A stretch of DNA of 64,000 nt from Pseudomonas sp. CHM02 (GCF_000612585.1 NZ_JFCA01000011.1:62001-126000); one strand, 5' to 3'; positions 30,371-40,330 are shown, counted from the first letter of the stretch. Numbers and translations: made by a program. Notes: generated from the letters alone by a model not told the origin.

Positions 30371-31227
30371 AAACTGCCAAGTTATTACTGCCACTGCTCG
30401 CCGTCGCATTGCTCGCCGGCTGCGACAAGAAGGCTGAAGAGCCTGCAAAACCAGCGGCTGCCGCTGTGAGCTACATCGACAAGATCAAGGCGCGGGACAA
30501 GCTGATTGTCGGCGTGTTTACCGACAAGCCGCCGTTCGGCTTCGTCAACGAAGCCGGTCGCTACGTCGGCTTCGATACCGACATCGGCCGCCAATTCGCC
30601 AAGGACCTGCTGGGCGATGAGAACAAGGTTGAGTTTGTCGCCGTCGAGCCGGCCAGCCGTATTCCATTCCTGCAAAGCGACAAGGTCGACTTGATCCTCG
30701 CCAACATGACCGTGACGCCGGAGCGCAAGGAAGCGGTGGACTTCACCAACCCCAACCTGAAAGTCGCGGTACAGGCCCTGGTGCCAAAGGACAGCGCGGT
30801 GAAAAGCCTGGATGACCTGGCTACCCGTACCACCATCGTGACCACCGGCACCACGGCCGATATCTGGCTGACCAAGAACCACCCGGACTGGAAACTGCTC
30901 AAGTTCGAGAAAAACTCCGAGTCGTTGCAGGCGCTGTCGGCCGGTCGTGGCGATGCCTACGCCCAGGACAATCTGGTGCTGTTCAGCTGGGCCAAGCAGA
31001 ACCCGGGCTACCGCGTGCTGGAAGAAAAACTCGGCGACGAAGCGCCGATTGCGCCGGCAGTGAAGAAAGGCAACATCGAACTGCGCGACTGGGTGAACGC
31101 CGAGTTGGCGAAGTTGGGTGAGGAGAAGTTTTTGCTCAAGCTATACGACCAATATGTGCGTAAAGAACTGAGCGATGACACCAAGCCTGAAAGCGTGATT
31201 GTCGAAGGCGGCAAGTGGCAGGGTTGA
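30367..31227 (+). CDS. Amino acid ABC transporter substrate-binding lipoprotein
   Basis: 286 residues. Lipoprotein signal LLAVALLAGC (Cys19), then a solute-binding family 3 domain: KLIVGVFTDKPPFGFVNEAG, GFDTDIGRQFAKDLLGDENK, ANMTVTPERKEAVDFTNPNL. Family 3 proteins bind polar amino acids. It is the last gene of the operon (4-bp overlap with the ATPase gene), an unusual place for a binding protein, which is normally first. A REP-like repeat follows. Confidence 0.9.
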   Translation: MKTAKLLLPLLAVALLAGCDKKAEEPAKPAAAAVSYIDKIKARDKLIVGVFTDKPPFGFVNEAGRYVGFDTDIGRQFAKDLLGDENKVEFVAVEPASRIPFLQSDKVDLILANMTVTPERKEAVDFTNPNLKVAVQALVPKDSAVKSLDDLATRTTIVTTGTTADIWLTKNHPDWKLLKFEKNSESLQALSAGRGDAYAQDNLVLFSWAKQNPGYRVLEEKLGDEAPIAPAVKKGNIELRDWVNAELAKLGEEKFLLKLYDQYVRKELSDDTKPESVIVEGGKWQG

Positions 31228-31260
31228 TCCCTTGCTCTTGCGGTGACTGATCTACCGCTT

Positions 31261-31342
31261 TCGCGAGCAAGCCCGCTCCCACATTTGACCGAGTTCCACC
31301 TTTGGAATGCGGGCGAATGTGTGTGTGGGCTTGCTCGCGAAG
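31261..31342. repeat. REP-like inverted repeat (TCGCGAGCAAGCCCGC type)
   Basis: TCGCGAGCAAGCCCGCTCCC and, 50 bp on, GTGGGCTTGCTCGCGAAG. The same class as at 5381-5440. It lies between convergent gene ends. Confidence 0.8.
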
Positions 31343-31361
31343 AGGCCCGCCCAGCCACCAC

Positions 31362-32528
31362 TTACTCCGGCCAATGCCAGGCCGGCGCATCCAGAATCCC
31401 CTGCCCGACGATTTGGGTTTCCCCCAGCACCTTCTCCAACACAATCGAATTGCACCCCTCGTCCTGCTGCAACGCCGCGATCAAGCGGCTGGCATGCGAC
31501 ACCACCCATACCTGGCACTGCCGGGACGCCTGGATGATCAAGCGCGCCAACGCTGGCAGCAGGTCCGGATGCAGGCTGGTCTCCGGTTCGTTCAGCACCA
31601 TCATGGTCGGTGGCCGAGGCGTGAGCAGTGCCGCGATCAGCAGCAGGTAACGCAAGGTGCCATCCGACAACTCCGCCGCCGACAGCGGCCGCAGCAAGCC
31701 TTCCTGATAAAACTCAATCGCAAAGCGTCCGCCCTGCAGCGGCTCGATATTCAAGCGTGCGCCGGGAAACGCATCGCTGACCGCCCGCTGCAACGCTTGC
31801 GGGTCGCCAATCTCCCGAATCGTCTGCAACGCTGCCGCCAGGTCGCGCCCATCGTGGTGCAACACTGGCGTGCGTGTGCCCAATTGGGGTTGGCGCACGG
31901 GCGCGTCCACGTCACTGCGAAAGTGGTCGTAAAAGCGCCAGCCACGAATGCTTTCGCGCAGCAGCAACACTTCCGGCGAGCCGCGCAGGCTGCCGACCTG
32001 GTCGAACAGGCTGTGGTAGTTGGGCGTGTGCTGGGCCAATACATCCCAGTTCCGACCGTCGCGGGCACGCACCATCGGCCCCGAGCGCTGCACCAGCAGG
32101 CTGGCCGGACGGTAGACATGCCCGGCCCAGATGCATTCCTTCTTCACTTCCGGGTCCAGCGAGAAATAGGACAGCGTCTTTTCCGGCAGCCCGAGGGAGA
32201 TGGCGTAGCTGAAATCTTCAGCGGCAAACCCCAGGCGCAGGCGCCGGACGCCTTGGCGCACGATGGGCTCCACCGGCACCTCACCGTTGCGCATGCGCCG
32301 GCTGATGGTCTCCGGCCCGGCCCAGAAGGTCGAGTCCAGCCCGCCCTCGCGGGCGAGGGCATTGATCACCCCTCCCTGGGCAGTTTCCGCCAGCAGGCGC
32401 AGGGCGCGGTACAAGTTGGACTTGCCGCTGCCGTTGGGGCCGGTAACCAGGTTCAGCCGGTCCAGCGGCACCACCAATTTGTTGATCGAGCGGTAATTGG
32501 CCACCGCGAGGGTCTTGAGCATGGGCAT
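31362..32528 (-). CDS. Single-domain AAA ATPase (RecF/SMC-like AAA_21 type)
   Basis: 388 residues. Walker A GPNGSGKSN (about 30-38), an ABC-like signature ELSDGTLRYLLL, Walker B MMVLNEPETSLHPDLL and an H-like motif VVSHASRLI, as in the AAA_21 group. No Toprim/OLD nuclease domain is fused. The function is unknown; related proteins occur in repair and in defence systems, but no partner nuclease is adjacent. Start at 32528 or two codons later; both have poor ribosome sites. A longer upstream frame overlapping the triA gene was rejected. Divergent from triA. Confidence 0.8.
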   Translation of the reverse strand: MPMLKTLAVANYRSINKLVVPLDRLNLVTGPNGSGKSNLYRALRLLAETAQGGVINALAREGGLDSTFWAGPETISRRMRNGEVPVEPIVRQGVRRLRLGFAAEDFSYAISLGLPEKTLSYFSLDPEVKKECIWAGHVYRPASLLVQRSGPMVRARDGRNWDVLAQHTPNYHSLFDQVGSLRGSPEVLLLRESIRGWRFYDHFRSDVDAPVRQPQLGTRTPVLHHDGRDLAAALQTIREIGDPQALQRAVSDAFPGARLNIEPLQGGRFAIEFYQEGLLRPLSAAELSDGTLRYLLLIAALLTPRPPTMMVLNEPETSLHPDLLPALARLIIQASRQCQVWVVSHASRLIAALQQDEGCNSIVLEKVLGETQIVGQGILDAPAWHWPE

Positions 32529-32643
32529 TCTGTCGGCTTGGGAACCATTGGAGTATGGGAGCCTCCATGCAGATAAGGAACCCTGAACTAAGCTCACAGT
32601 CGCATACACACTGGCACGTCGGCATCGCGCAAAAGGAGCCTGC

Positions 32644-33726
32644 ATGGGCGGTCGCATATCAATATTTGTACTCAGCCTTGGCCTGATGGCCCTGCTGAGC
32701 GGCTGTGGCGAGAAAAAGGCTGAGCCCAAGGCGCATTCGCGGGTGTTCGTGCAGACTGTGCAGTCGGCGGATTTTGCCGCGGCGGTGACCCTCACGGGTG
32801 ATATCCAGGCCCGGGTGCAGACCGATCTGTCTTTTCGCGTCGGCGGCAAAATCATCCAGCGCATGGTGGACGTGGGCGACCGCGTGACCGCCAAGCAAGT
32901 ACTGGCCAAGCTCGACCCCAAGGATCTGCAGACCAATGTGGATTCCGCCCAGGCCCAGGTCGTGGCCGAGCAGGCACGGGTCAAGCAGACCGCCGCCGCC
33001 TTCGTGCGCCAGGAAAAACTCTTGCCCAAGGGCTACACCAGCCGCAGCGAATACGATTCCGCCCAGGCCGCGCTGCGCAGCAGCCAAAGCGCCCTGGCCG
33101 CGGCCCAGGCCCAGTTGGCCAACGCGCGCGAGCAACTGGGCTACACCTCGCTGGTGGCCGACGCGCCGGGTGTGATTACCGCCCGCCAGGCCGAAGTCGG
33201 TCAGGTGGTGCAGGCCACCGTGCCGATTTTCAGCCTGGCCCGCGATGGCGAGCGCGATGCGGTATTCAATGTCTATGAATCGCTGCTGGTGGAGCCGCCG
33301 CCGGACGCGCCGATCACTGTCAGCCTGCTGGATAACCCGAGCATCAAGGTCCAGGGCAACGTGCGCGAAGTCACGCCTGCCGTGGCCGCCAACACCGGCA
33401 CGGTGCAGGTCAAGATCGCCCTGCAGACCCTGCCCAAAGGCATGGAACTGGGCTCCGTCGTGAGTGCCACCGCCAATGGTCCGGCCAAAGCCAGTATCGA
33501 GCTGCCTTGGGCGGCGTTGACCAAAGACCTCAGCGAACCGGCGGTATGGCTGATCGACGGCGACGGCAAGGCGCAGTTGCACAAGGTCACTGTGGCGCGT
33601 TACCTCACCGGCAAAGTGATTATCGGCGACGGCCTCAAGGGCGGCGAAAAAGTCGTGGTAGCCGGCGGGCAATTGCTGCACCCCGGCATGCTGGTCGAGA
33701 TCGCCCAGCAAGGAGCGCAGCCATGA
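32644..33726 (+). CDS. triA: RND efflux periplasmic adaptor TriA-like
   Basis: 360 residues. Lipoprotein signal LGLMALLSGC, then lipoyl/hairpin domains: FRVGGKIIQRMVDVGDRVTA, a long coiled-coil (SAQAQVVAEQARVKQTAAAF to AQAQLANAREQLG) and a beta-barrel region (DAVFNVYESLLVEPP). A second adaptor gene and an RND pump follow, each with ATGA overlap. P. aeruginosa TriABC is the known RND system with two adaptors, hence the name. Divergent from the AAA ATPase gene. Confidence 0.85.
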   Translation: MGGRISIFVLSLGLMALLSGCGEKKAEPKAHSRVFVQTVQSADFAAAVTLTGDIQARVQTDLSFRVGGKIIQRMVDVGDRVTAKQVLAKLDPKDLQTNVDSAQAQVVAEQARVKQTAAAFVRQEKLLPKGYTSRSEYDSAQAALRSSQSALAAAQAQLANAREQLGYTSLVADAPGVITARQAEVGQVVQATVPIFSLARDGERDAVFNVYESLLVEPPPDAPITVSLLDNPSIKVQGNVREVTPAVAANTGTVQVKIALQTLPKGMELGSVVSATANGPAKASIELPWAALTKDLSEPAVWLIDGDGKAQLHKVTVARYLTGKVIIGDGLKGGEKVVVAGGQLLHPGMLVEIAQQGAQP

Positions 33727-34793
33727 AGTACCTGACAGGGATACTCGCCGCCAGCCTGTTGCTGGTGGCCTGCTCCAAGGAAGAACCGCCGCTCGAGCCT
33801 GTGCGCCCGGTGCTGTCCATGGAAGTGACGTCCGAGGACCAGGAAAACCTGGGCCGCTTCGCCGGCACCATCCAGGCCCGCTACGAAAGCAACCTGGGCT
33901 TCCGCGTTCCCGGCCGCATTGCCCGCCGTGCCGTGGACGTGGGCGCCGAGGTGGAGCAGGGTGCCTTGCTGGCCGTCCTCGACCCCACCGACCAACAGAA
34001 CCAGTTGCGCTCGGCACAGGGCGATCTGGCCCGCGTGCAGGCGCAATACATCAATGCCCAGGCCAACGCCCGTCGTCAGCAGGAGTTGTTCAATCGTGGC
34101 GTCGGCGCCCAGGCCCAGCTGGATATCGCCCAGACCGACCTGAAGACTACCCAGGCGTCCCTCGACCAGACCCAGGCCTCGGTCAATCAAGCCAAGGACC
34201 AACTCAACTACGCCGAACTGCGCACCGACCACGCGGGCATCGTCACCGCCTGGAATGCCGAGGCCGGCCAGGTGGTCAGCGCCGGCCAGCAAGTGGTGAC
34301 CCTGGCCCGTCCGGACATCAAGGAAGCGGTGATCGATCTGCCGGCCGGCCTTGCCGAGCGTCTGCCGCCGGATGTGGTGTTCCTGGTCGCCGGCCAACTC
34401 GATCCCAGCGTGCACACCACCGCCATCGTGCGCGAGATCGAACCCCAGGCCCAAAGCGCCACGCGCACCCGGCGCGCGCGCCTGACCCTGGCCGAAACAC
34501 CGCCCGCGTTCCGCCTGGGCACAGCGATCAGCGTGACCCTGAGCACCGCCATCGCGCCGCGCATCGAAGTGCCCCTGAGCGCCTTGCAGGAGGTCGACGG
34601 TAAGACCCGCATCTGGTTGCTCGACACCCAAAGCCAGACCGTGCAACCGCGCGACATCAGCCTGATCAGCCGTGATGCCAACAGCGCCTTGCTCAACGGC
34701 GGCGTCAAACCCGGCGAGCGTATCGTCACCGCCGGCGTGAACAGCCTGAAGCCTGGGCAAAAAGTCAAAATCGACGAGGACAGCCCGCGATGA
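33723..34793 (+). CDS. triB: RND efflux periplasmic adaptor TriB-like
   Basis: 356 residues. Lipoprotein signal ILAASLLLVAC, then an adaptor fold (YESNLGFRVPGRIARRAVDV, hairpin RARQQELFNRGVGAQAQLDI-type region from about 95 to 165, GKTRIWLLD, GERIVTAGVNSLKPGQKV). It resembles TriA and may have come from a duplication. ATG 33723 has AAGGAG upstream and overlaps the stop of triA; the next gene starts in its own stop by ATGA. Confidence 0.85.
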   Translation: MKYLTGILAASLLLVACSKEEPPLEPVRPVLSMEVTSEDQENLGRFAGTIQARYESNLGFRVPGRIARRAVDVGAEVEQGALLAVLDPTDQQNQLRSAQGDLARVQAQYINAQANARRQQELFNRGVGAQAQLDIAQTDLKTTQASLDQTQASVNQAKDQLNYAELRTDHAGIVTAWNAEAGQVVSAGQQVVTLARPDIKEAVIDLPAGLAERLPPDVVFLVAGQLDPSVHTTAIVREIEPQAQSATRTRRARLTLAETPPAFRLGTAISVTLSTAIAPRIEVPLSALQEVDGKTRIWLLDTQSQTVQPRDISLISRDANSALLNGGVKPGERIVTAGVNSLKPGQKVKIDEDSPR

Positions 34794-37700
34794 AAGGGAG
34801 CTTCAACTTATCCGACTGGGCCCTCAAGCATCAGTCCTTCGTCTGGTACCTGATGTTCGTCGCGCTGCTGATGGGCGTGTTCTCCTACATGAACCTGGGC
34901 CGCGAGGAAGACCCTTCGTTTACCATCAAGACCATGGTGATCCAGACCCGCTGGCCGGGTGCGACCCAGGAAGAAACCCTCAAGCAGGTCACCGACCGCA
35001 TCGAGAAAAAACTCGAAGAGCTGGACGCCCTCGACTACGTGAAAAGCTACACGCGGCCGGGTGAGTCCACGGTGTTCGTGTTCCTCAAGGACACCACCAG
35101 CGCCAAGGCCATCCCGGAGATCTGGTACCAGGTCCGCAAGAAGATCGACGACATTCGCGGCACCTTCCCCCAGGGTTTGCAGGGGCCGTCGTTCAACGAC
35201 GAGTTCGGTGACGTGTTCGGCTCGGTCTACGCCTTTACCGGCGACGGCCTGTCGATGCGCCAGTTGCGCGATTACGTGGAGCAGGTGCGCGCCGAGATCC
35301 GCTCGGTACCGGGGCTGGGCAAGGTCGAGATGATCGGCCAGCAGGACGAAGTGATTTATCTGAACTTCTCCACGCGCAAACTGGCTGCCCTGGGGATTGA
35401 CCAGCGCCAGGTCGTGCAGAGCCTGCAATCGCAGAACGCGGTGACGCCGGCCGGGGTGATCGAGGCGGGCCCGGAGCGGATTTCCGTGCGCACGTCGGGG
35501 CAGTTCGCCTCGGAAAAGGACCTGGCCAACGTCAACCTGCGGCTCAACGACCGCTTCTATCGCCTGGCGGACATTGCCGACATTAGTCGAGGCTATGTCG
35601 ACCCGGCGCGGCCGATGTTCCGCTTCAACGGCAAGCCGGCGATCGGCCTGGCGATTGCCATGCAGAAGGGCGGCAATATCCAGTCGTTCGGCAAGGCCCT
35701 GCACACGCGAATGGACGAACTGACCGCCGACCTGCCGGTGGGCGTCGGCGTGCACAAGGTGTCCGACCAGGCTGAAGTGGTGGAGGAGGCCGTCGGCGGC
35801 TTTACCAGTGCACTGTTCGAAGCGGTGATCATCGTGCTGGTGGTGAGCTTTATCAGCCTCGGCATGCGTGCCGGGCTGGTGGTGGCGTGCTCGATTCCCT
35901 TGGTGCTGGCGCTGGTGTTCGTGTTCATGGAATACAGCGGCATCACCATGCAGCGGGTGTCGCTGGGCGCGTTGATCATCGCCCTCGGCCTGTTGGTGGA
36001 CGACGCGATGATCACCGTCGAGATGATGATCACGCGCCTGGAAAAAGGCGAGACCAAGGAACAGGCGGCGACCTACGCCTACACCTCCACGGCGTTCCCG
36101 ATGCTGACCGGTACGCTGGTGACCGTGGCGGGCTTTGTGCCGATTGGCCTCAACGCCAGCTCGGCGGGCGAATACACCTTCACCCTGTTCGCGGTGATTG
36201 CCGTGGCGATGCTGGTGTCGTGGGTGGTGGCAGTGCTGTTTGCGCCGGTGATCGGCGTGCATATCCTCAGCGCCAATGTGAAAGCCCACAATGCCGAGCC
36301 GGGGCGCATTGGTCGCGCCTTCAATGGCGGCATGCTGTGGGCCATGCGCAACCGCTGGTGGGCGATCGGCATCACCGTGGCGCTGTTTGTGGCATCGGTG
36401 TTTTCCATGCAGTTTGTGCAGAACCAGTTCTTTCCCTCCTCGGACCGTCCGGAAATCCTGGTCGACCTGAACCTGCCGCAAAACGCATCGATCAACGAGA
36501 CGCGCAAGGCCGTCGACCGCCTGGAAGCGATCATCAAGGACGACCCGGATATTGCGCGCTGGAGTACTTACATCGGCCAGGGTGCGATCCGTTTCTACCT
36601 GCCCCTCGACCAGCAATTGGAAAACCCCTACTACGCGCAGTTGGTCATCGTGAGCAAGGGCCTGGAGGAACGCGGCGAGCTGATTGCCCGCCTGCAGAAG
36701 CGCCTGCGCGATGATTTCGTGGGCATCGGCAGCTTCGTGCAGCCGCTGGAAATGGGCCCACCGGTGGGGCGGCCGATCCAGTACCGCGTCTCTGGCAAAG
36801 ACACCGACCAGGTGCGCAAGCACGCCATCGAACTGGCGACCTTGCTGGACAAGAACACCCACCTGGGCGAGATCATCTACGACTGGAACGAGCCGGGCAA
36901 AGTGCTGCGCATCGACATCGCCCAGGACAAGGCGCGGCAACTGGGGCTGTCGTCGGAAGACGTGGCGCAGTTGATGAACAGCGTGGTCAGTGGCGCCTCG
37001 GTGACCCAGGTGCACGACGATATCTACCTGATCAGCGTGGTCGGCCGCGCCGAAGACGCCGAGCGCGGCACGCCGGAAACCTTGCAGAACCTGCAGATCG
37101 TCACGCCCAACGGCACCTCGATTCCACTGCTGGCCTTCGCCACCGTGCGTTATGAGCTGGAACAGCCGCTGGTGTGGCGTCGCGACCGCAAGCCGACCAT
37201 CACCATCAAGGCGGCGGTGCGTGATGAGATGCAACCGACGGACCTGGTGAAGCAACTCAAGCCAGAGATCGACACGTTCAGCGCCGGCCTGCCGGTGGGC
37301 TACAAGGTCGCCACCGGCGGCACCGTGGAAGAAAGCGGCAAGGCCCAGGGCCCGATTGCCAGCGTGGTACCGCTGATGCTGTTCCTGATGGCGACGTTCC
37401 TGATGATCCAGCTGCACAGCGTGCAGAAGATGTTCCTGGTGGCGAGTGTCGCGCCCCTGGGGCTGATTGGCGTGGTATTGGCGCTGATCCCCACGGGCAC
37501 GCCCATGGGCTTCGTGGCGATCCTCGGGATTCTGGCGTTGATCGGCATCATCATCCGTAACTCGGTGATCCTGGTGACGCAGATTCATGAATACGAAGTC
37601 GCCGGCTACACGCCGTGGGATGCGGTGGTGGAAGCCACCGAGCATCGACGCCGGCCGATCCTGCTGACGGCGGCCGCTGCGAGCCTGGGCATGATCCCCA

Positions 37701-37843
37701 TTGCACGGGAAGTGTTCTGGGGGCCGATGGCCTACGCGATGATCGGCGGGATCATCATCGCGACATTGCTGACGTTGCTGTTTTTGCCGGCGCTGTATGT
37801 GGCCTGGTACAAGATCCGCGAGCCGAAAAAAGAACAGGCTTGA
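34790..37843 (+). CDS. triC: RND efflux pump TriC-like
   Basis: 1017 residues, AcrB/MexF-type. An N-terminal helix (SFVWYLMFVALLMGVFSYMN), two large periplasmic loops, and helices with the proton-relay pair GLLVDDAMITVEMM. The C-terminal half repeats the pattern (GILALIGIIIRNSVILVTQI, EATEHRRRPILLTAAAASLG). The pump expels a toxic compound (TriC exports triclosan and detergents in P. aeruginosa). No outer-membrane factor gene is here, so a shared one such as OpmH/TolC would be used. The REP half-element at 37870 follows. Confidence 0.9.
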   Translation: MKGSFNLSDWALKHQSFVWYLMFVALLMGVFSYMNLGREEDPSFTIKTMVIQTRWPGATQEETLKQVTDRIEKKLEELDALDYVKSYTRPGESTVFVFLKDTTSAKAIPEIWYQVRKKIDDIRGTFPQGLQGPSFNDEFGDVFGSVYAFTGDGLSMRQLRDYVEQVRAEIRSVPGLGKVEMIGQQDEVIYLNFSTRKLAALGIDQRQVVQSLQSQNAVTPAGVIEAGPERISVRTSGQFASEKDLANVNLRLNDRFYRLADIADISRGYVDPARPMFRFNGKPAIGLAIAMQKGGNIQSFGKALHTRMDELTADLPVGVGVHKVSDQAEVVEEAVGGFTSALFEAVIIVLVVSFISLGMRAGLVVACSIPLVLALVFVFMEYSGITMQRVSLGALIIALGLLVDDAMITVEMMITRLEKGETKEQAATYAYTSTAFPMLTGTLVTVAGFVPIGLNASSAGEYTFTLFAVIAVAMLVSWVVAVLFAPVIGVHILSANVKAHNAEPGRIGRAFNGGMLWAMRNRWWAIGITVALFVASVFSMQFVQNQFFPSSDRPEILVDLNLPQNASINETRKAVDRLEAIIKDDPDIARWSTYIGQGAIRFYLPLDQQLENPYYAQLVIVSKGLEERGELIARLQKRLRDDFVGIGSFVQPLEMGPPVGRPIQYRVSGKDTDQVRKHAIELATLLDKNTHLGEIIYDWNEPGKVLRIDIAQDKARQLGLSSEDVAQLMNSVVSGASVTQVHDDIYLISVVGRAEDAERGTPETLQNLQIVTPNGTSIPLLAFATVRYELEQPLVWRRDRKPTITIKAAVRDEMQPTDLVKQLKPEIDTFSAGLPVGYKVATGGTVEESGKAQGPIASVVPLMLFLMATFLMIQLHSVQKMFLVASVAPLGLIGVVLALIPTGTPMGFVAILGILALIGIIIRNSVILVTQIHEYEVAGYTPWDAVVEATEHRRRPILLTAAAASLGMIPIAREVFWGPMAYAMIGGIIIATLLTLLFLPALYVAWYKIREPKKEQA

Positions 37844-37869
37844 TAGGGCTGCGGTGCTTGTGAAATGGC

Positions 37870-37891
37870 TATCGCCGGCTTGCCGGCGATG
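37870..37891. repeat. Single REP
   Basis: ATCGCCGGCTTGCCGGCGAT, a near-perfect palindrome of the REP core without a partner within 150 bp. Sits after triC. Confidence 0.7.
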
Positions 37892-37914
37892 AGGCCGGTG
37901 CAGGCGCCGAATAT

Positions 37915-38541
37915 CTAGCGTTTACGCCATACACTGGCCAGCCACGGTTGCTGCTCCCGAGGCAGCCCAGCAGGCCGGTAGTAATGCTCCAACTCCACAA
38001 ACCCCGCCGTCGTCAGCAGCGTTTGCCACGCTTGCAGGTCGTGATAAGACCCATACCGTGGCCCATTCCAGCCTTCCTGGTTCTCGCCTCGAGGATTGGA
38101 ACTGAACAGCACGCCCCCTGGCTTCAACGCTCCATGCAGTTGCCTGAGCACACGCGGCAGTTCCTGCTTGGGGATATGAAACAGCACCGCGTTGGCGAAG
38201 ATCCCATCGAAGCGCTCGGCGGGCAGCTCCAGCTTGAGGAAGTCCTGCTGCAACACTTCGCAGCCGCTGTCTTCCCGCGCCATTTGCGCAAACCGCTCCG
38301 AGCCATCGAGCCCGACGGCGATATGCCCCATGCGCGTAAAGGTCTGCAAATCACGGCCCGGTCCGCAGCCGAAGTCCAGCACGGTAAACGGCGCCGTGCC
38401 CTGGATATGCCGCAGCAGCGCGTCGATGTTCTGGCTCACATCGTGGTCGCGCGTGCCTTCACGGAAGTCCTCGGCCACCTTGTTGTAGTGGCCGAGGGTG
38501 GTGGACGTGATCTGGTCGAGGTCGTCGGGCTTGAGGGTCAT
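37915..38541 (-). CDS. Class I SAM-dependent methyltransferase
   Basis: 208 residues from MTLKPDD (an ATG three codons upstream is also possible). Motif I VLDFGCGPGRDLQTFTRM binds S-adenosylmethionine, and later motifs GIFANAVLFHIP and LKPGGVLFSSNPRGE are typical. The substrate is unknown. It lies between triC and the metI-like gene, on the strand of the latter, but 40 bp separate it from that gene's stop. Confidence 0.87.
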   Translation of the reverse strand: MTLKPDDLDQITSTTLGHYNKVAEDFREGTRDHDVSQNIDALLRHIQGTAPFTVLDFGCGPGRDLQTFTRMGHIAVGLDGSERFAQMAREDSGCEVLQQDFLKLELPAERFDGIFANAVLFHIPKQELPRVLRQLHGALKPGGVLFSSNPRGENQEGWNGPRYGSYHDLQAWQTLLTTAGFVELEHYYRPAGLPREQQPWLASVWRKR

Positions 38542-38580
38542 GGTGGGCAATACCGGGCGCTGAGATGGCCCGACTATACC

Positions 38581-39225
38581 TCACCTCTTGTTCAGCACTC
38601 GGGCCAGGCGATCACCACCGAGTTGAATCACGGCCACCAGAATCACCAGCAGCAGGATCACGGTCAGCATGATCTGCGTATCGAAACGTTGGTAGCCGTA
38701 GCGGTAGGCGATATCACCCAGGCCGCCCGCGCCAATCGCGCCCGCCATGGCTGACGAGTTGATCATGGTCACCAGGGTGATGGTGAACCCGCCGACGATT
38801 CCCGGCAGCGCTTCCGGCAACAGCACGTGCCAGATGATGTGCCAGCGACGGCAGCCCATGGCTTGTGCGGCCTCGATCAAACCGTGGTCGACCTCACGCA
38901 GGCTCACCTCGGCGATCCGCGCAAAAAACGGCGTGGCGGCGATGGTCAGCGGTACCACCGCAGCCCAGACGCCATAGGTGGTGCCGACGATCAGCCGGGT
39001 GAACGGGATCAGCGCCACCATCAGGATCAGGAACGGAATCGAGCGGAACAGATTGACGAACGCCCCCAGCACGCGGTTCAACGCCGGCGCCTGGTAGATG
39101 CCGCCTTTGTCGCTGGTGACCAAAAACACCGCCAGCGGGATGCCCACCAGCAGCGCAATCAACGATGACACGCCGACCATCAACAAGGTGTCGATGGCGC
39201 CCTGCACTAAACGATCAAACCACAT
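38581..39225 (-). CDS. MetI-like ABC transporter permease
   Basis: 214 residues, five helices, with the MetI signatures [40 protein letters not shown] and [28 protein letters not shown] was chosen as start: GGAGG lies 9 bp upstream, and the frame overlaps the ATPase gene by 11 bp. Partner of the MetN-like ATPase and MetQ-like binding protein. The sulfur compound carried could be methionine or another small organosulfur molecule. Confidence 0.9.
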   Translation of the reverse strand: MWFDRLVQGAIDTLLMVGVSSLIALLVGIPLAVFLVTSDKGGIYQAPALNRVLGAFVNLFRSIPFLILMVALIPFTRLIVGTTYGVWAAVVPLTIAATPFFARIAEVSLREVDHGLIEAAQAMGCRRWHIIWHVLLPEALPGIVGGFTITLVTMINSSAMAGAIGAGGLGDIAYRYGYQRFDTQIMLTVILLLVILVAVIQLGGDRLARVLNKR

Positions 39226-40330
39226 AGCCCAGCACCTCCACCTGTTGTGCCCACTGCCCGGCGCGTTTGCGCAGTTCTTCGGCGCCGTGGGTCGAGCCAC
39301 TTACCGCCAGCAGCAATTGCCCCAAGGCATGCCCCTGGATGCGCTCCACGCCGCCTTGCAGCAAGCGTACGCGCCCGCCAAGCGCACCGAACAAGGCGGC
39401 CAGGTCCGGTTCGTCGGTGTCGCTGCCGGTGAACTGCAAGCGCAGTACGACCGCCGCGTCCGCCGACGTTGGTGTGGGTTGCAAACGGTTTTGCAGTTCA
39501 TCCGGCAGCCCGTGTTGCAGCGGCGCCAGCAGGGTCTTGCTGACCTCATGTTGCGGGTTGCCGAACACTTGCCATACCGGGCCTTGCTCGACGATACGGC
39601 CGTGCTCCAGCACCACCACGCGGTCGCAGATTTCGCGAATCACCGCCATTTCATGGGTGATCAGCACGATGGTCAGGCCCAGGCGCTGGTTGATCTCGCG
39701 CAGCAGGCCGAGGATCGACTGGGTGGTCTCCGGGTCGAGGGCCGAGGTGGCCTCGTCGCACAGCAGAATCTGCGGGTCGTGCACCAACGAACGGGCGATG
39801 CCCACGCGCTGTTTCTGCCCGCCGGAGAGCTGCGCGGGGTAAGCCTTGTGCTTGTCCTGCAGGCCCACCAGCTCCAGCAGCTCGCGGACTTTTTGTTCAC
39901 GCTGGGGCTTGGGCACGCCGGCGACTTTCAGCGGCAACTCGACGTTCTGCCACACGGTCTTGGCCGACATCAGGTTGAAGTGCTGGAAGATCATGCCGAT
40001 GCGCCGGCGCAGCGCCACCAGGCGGTCTTCATCGAACGCGCCGATGTCCACCTGGTCGATCAGCACGCGTCCGCTGCTGGGTTGTTCCAGGCGGTTGATG
40101 GTGCGGATCAGCGACGATTTGCCGGCGCCGCTGCGGCCGATGATGCCGAACACTTCACCGCGCTGGATCGCCAGGTCGATGCCCTGTAGTGCATGCACGG
40201 TGCCGTCGTAGGTCTTGCCCAGGTTGATAAAGCGCACATGGGCACGGTTGAGGTCCGGATGCAGTTCAGTCTGCTCGGCGTCCCTGGGCGTAGAACCCAG
40301 GTCGCGCAGTTGGGTGTTGGCGGCGGTCAT
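39215..40330 (-). CDS. MetN-like ABC transporter ATP-binding protein
   Basis: 371 residues. Walker [10 protein letters not shown], signature LSGGQKQR, Walker [13 protein letters not shown]-loop [11 protein letters not shown]-terminal NIL-type domain (about 270-371, [20 protein letters not shown]) is the feature that marks MetN proteins and senses methionine in E. coli MetNI. An N-terminal extension of about 30 residues precedes the ATPase. ATGA overlap with the binding-protein gene and 11-bp overlap with the permease show one operon. Confidence 0.91.
   Translation of the reverse strand: MTAANTQLRDLGSTPRDAEQTELHPDLNRAHVRFINLGKTYDGTVHALQGIDLAIQRGEVFGIIGRSGAGKSSLIRTINRLEQPSSGRVLIDQVDIGAFDEDRLVALRRRIGMIFQHFNLMSAKTVWQNVELPLKVAGVPKPQREQKVRELLELVGLQDKHKAYPAQLSGGQKQRVGIARSLVHDPQILLCDEATSALDPETTQSILGLLREINQRLGLTIVLITHEMAVIREICDRVVVLEHGRIVEQGPVWQVFGNPQHEVSKTLLAPLQHGLPDELQNRLQPTPTSADAAVVLRLQFTGSDTDEPDLAALFGALGGRVRLLQGGVERIQGHALGQLLLAVSGSTHGAEELRKRAGQWAQQVEVLGYVV

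Noticed and set aside
32529..33029. Upstream extension of the AAA ATPase frame into the triA gene
   Set aside because: The extension overlaps the antisense strand of triA and shows no conserved sequence; the ATPase family begins at MLKTLAV.
34808..37645. Minus-strand open frame of about 945 codons opposite triC
   Set aside because: A His/Asp/Gln-rich shadow of the RND gene, without ribosome site or family similarity.
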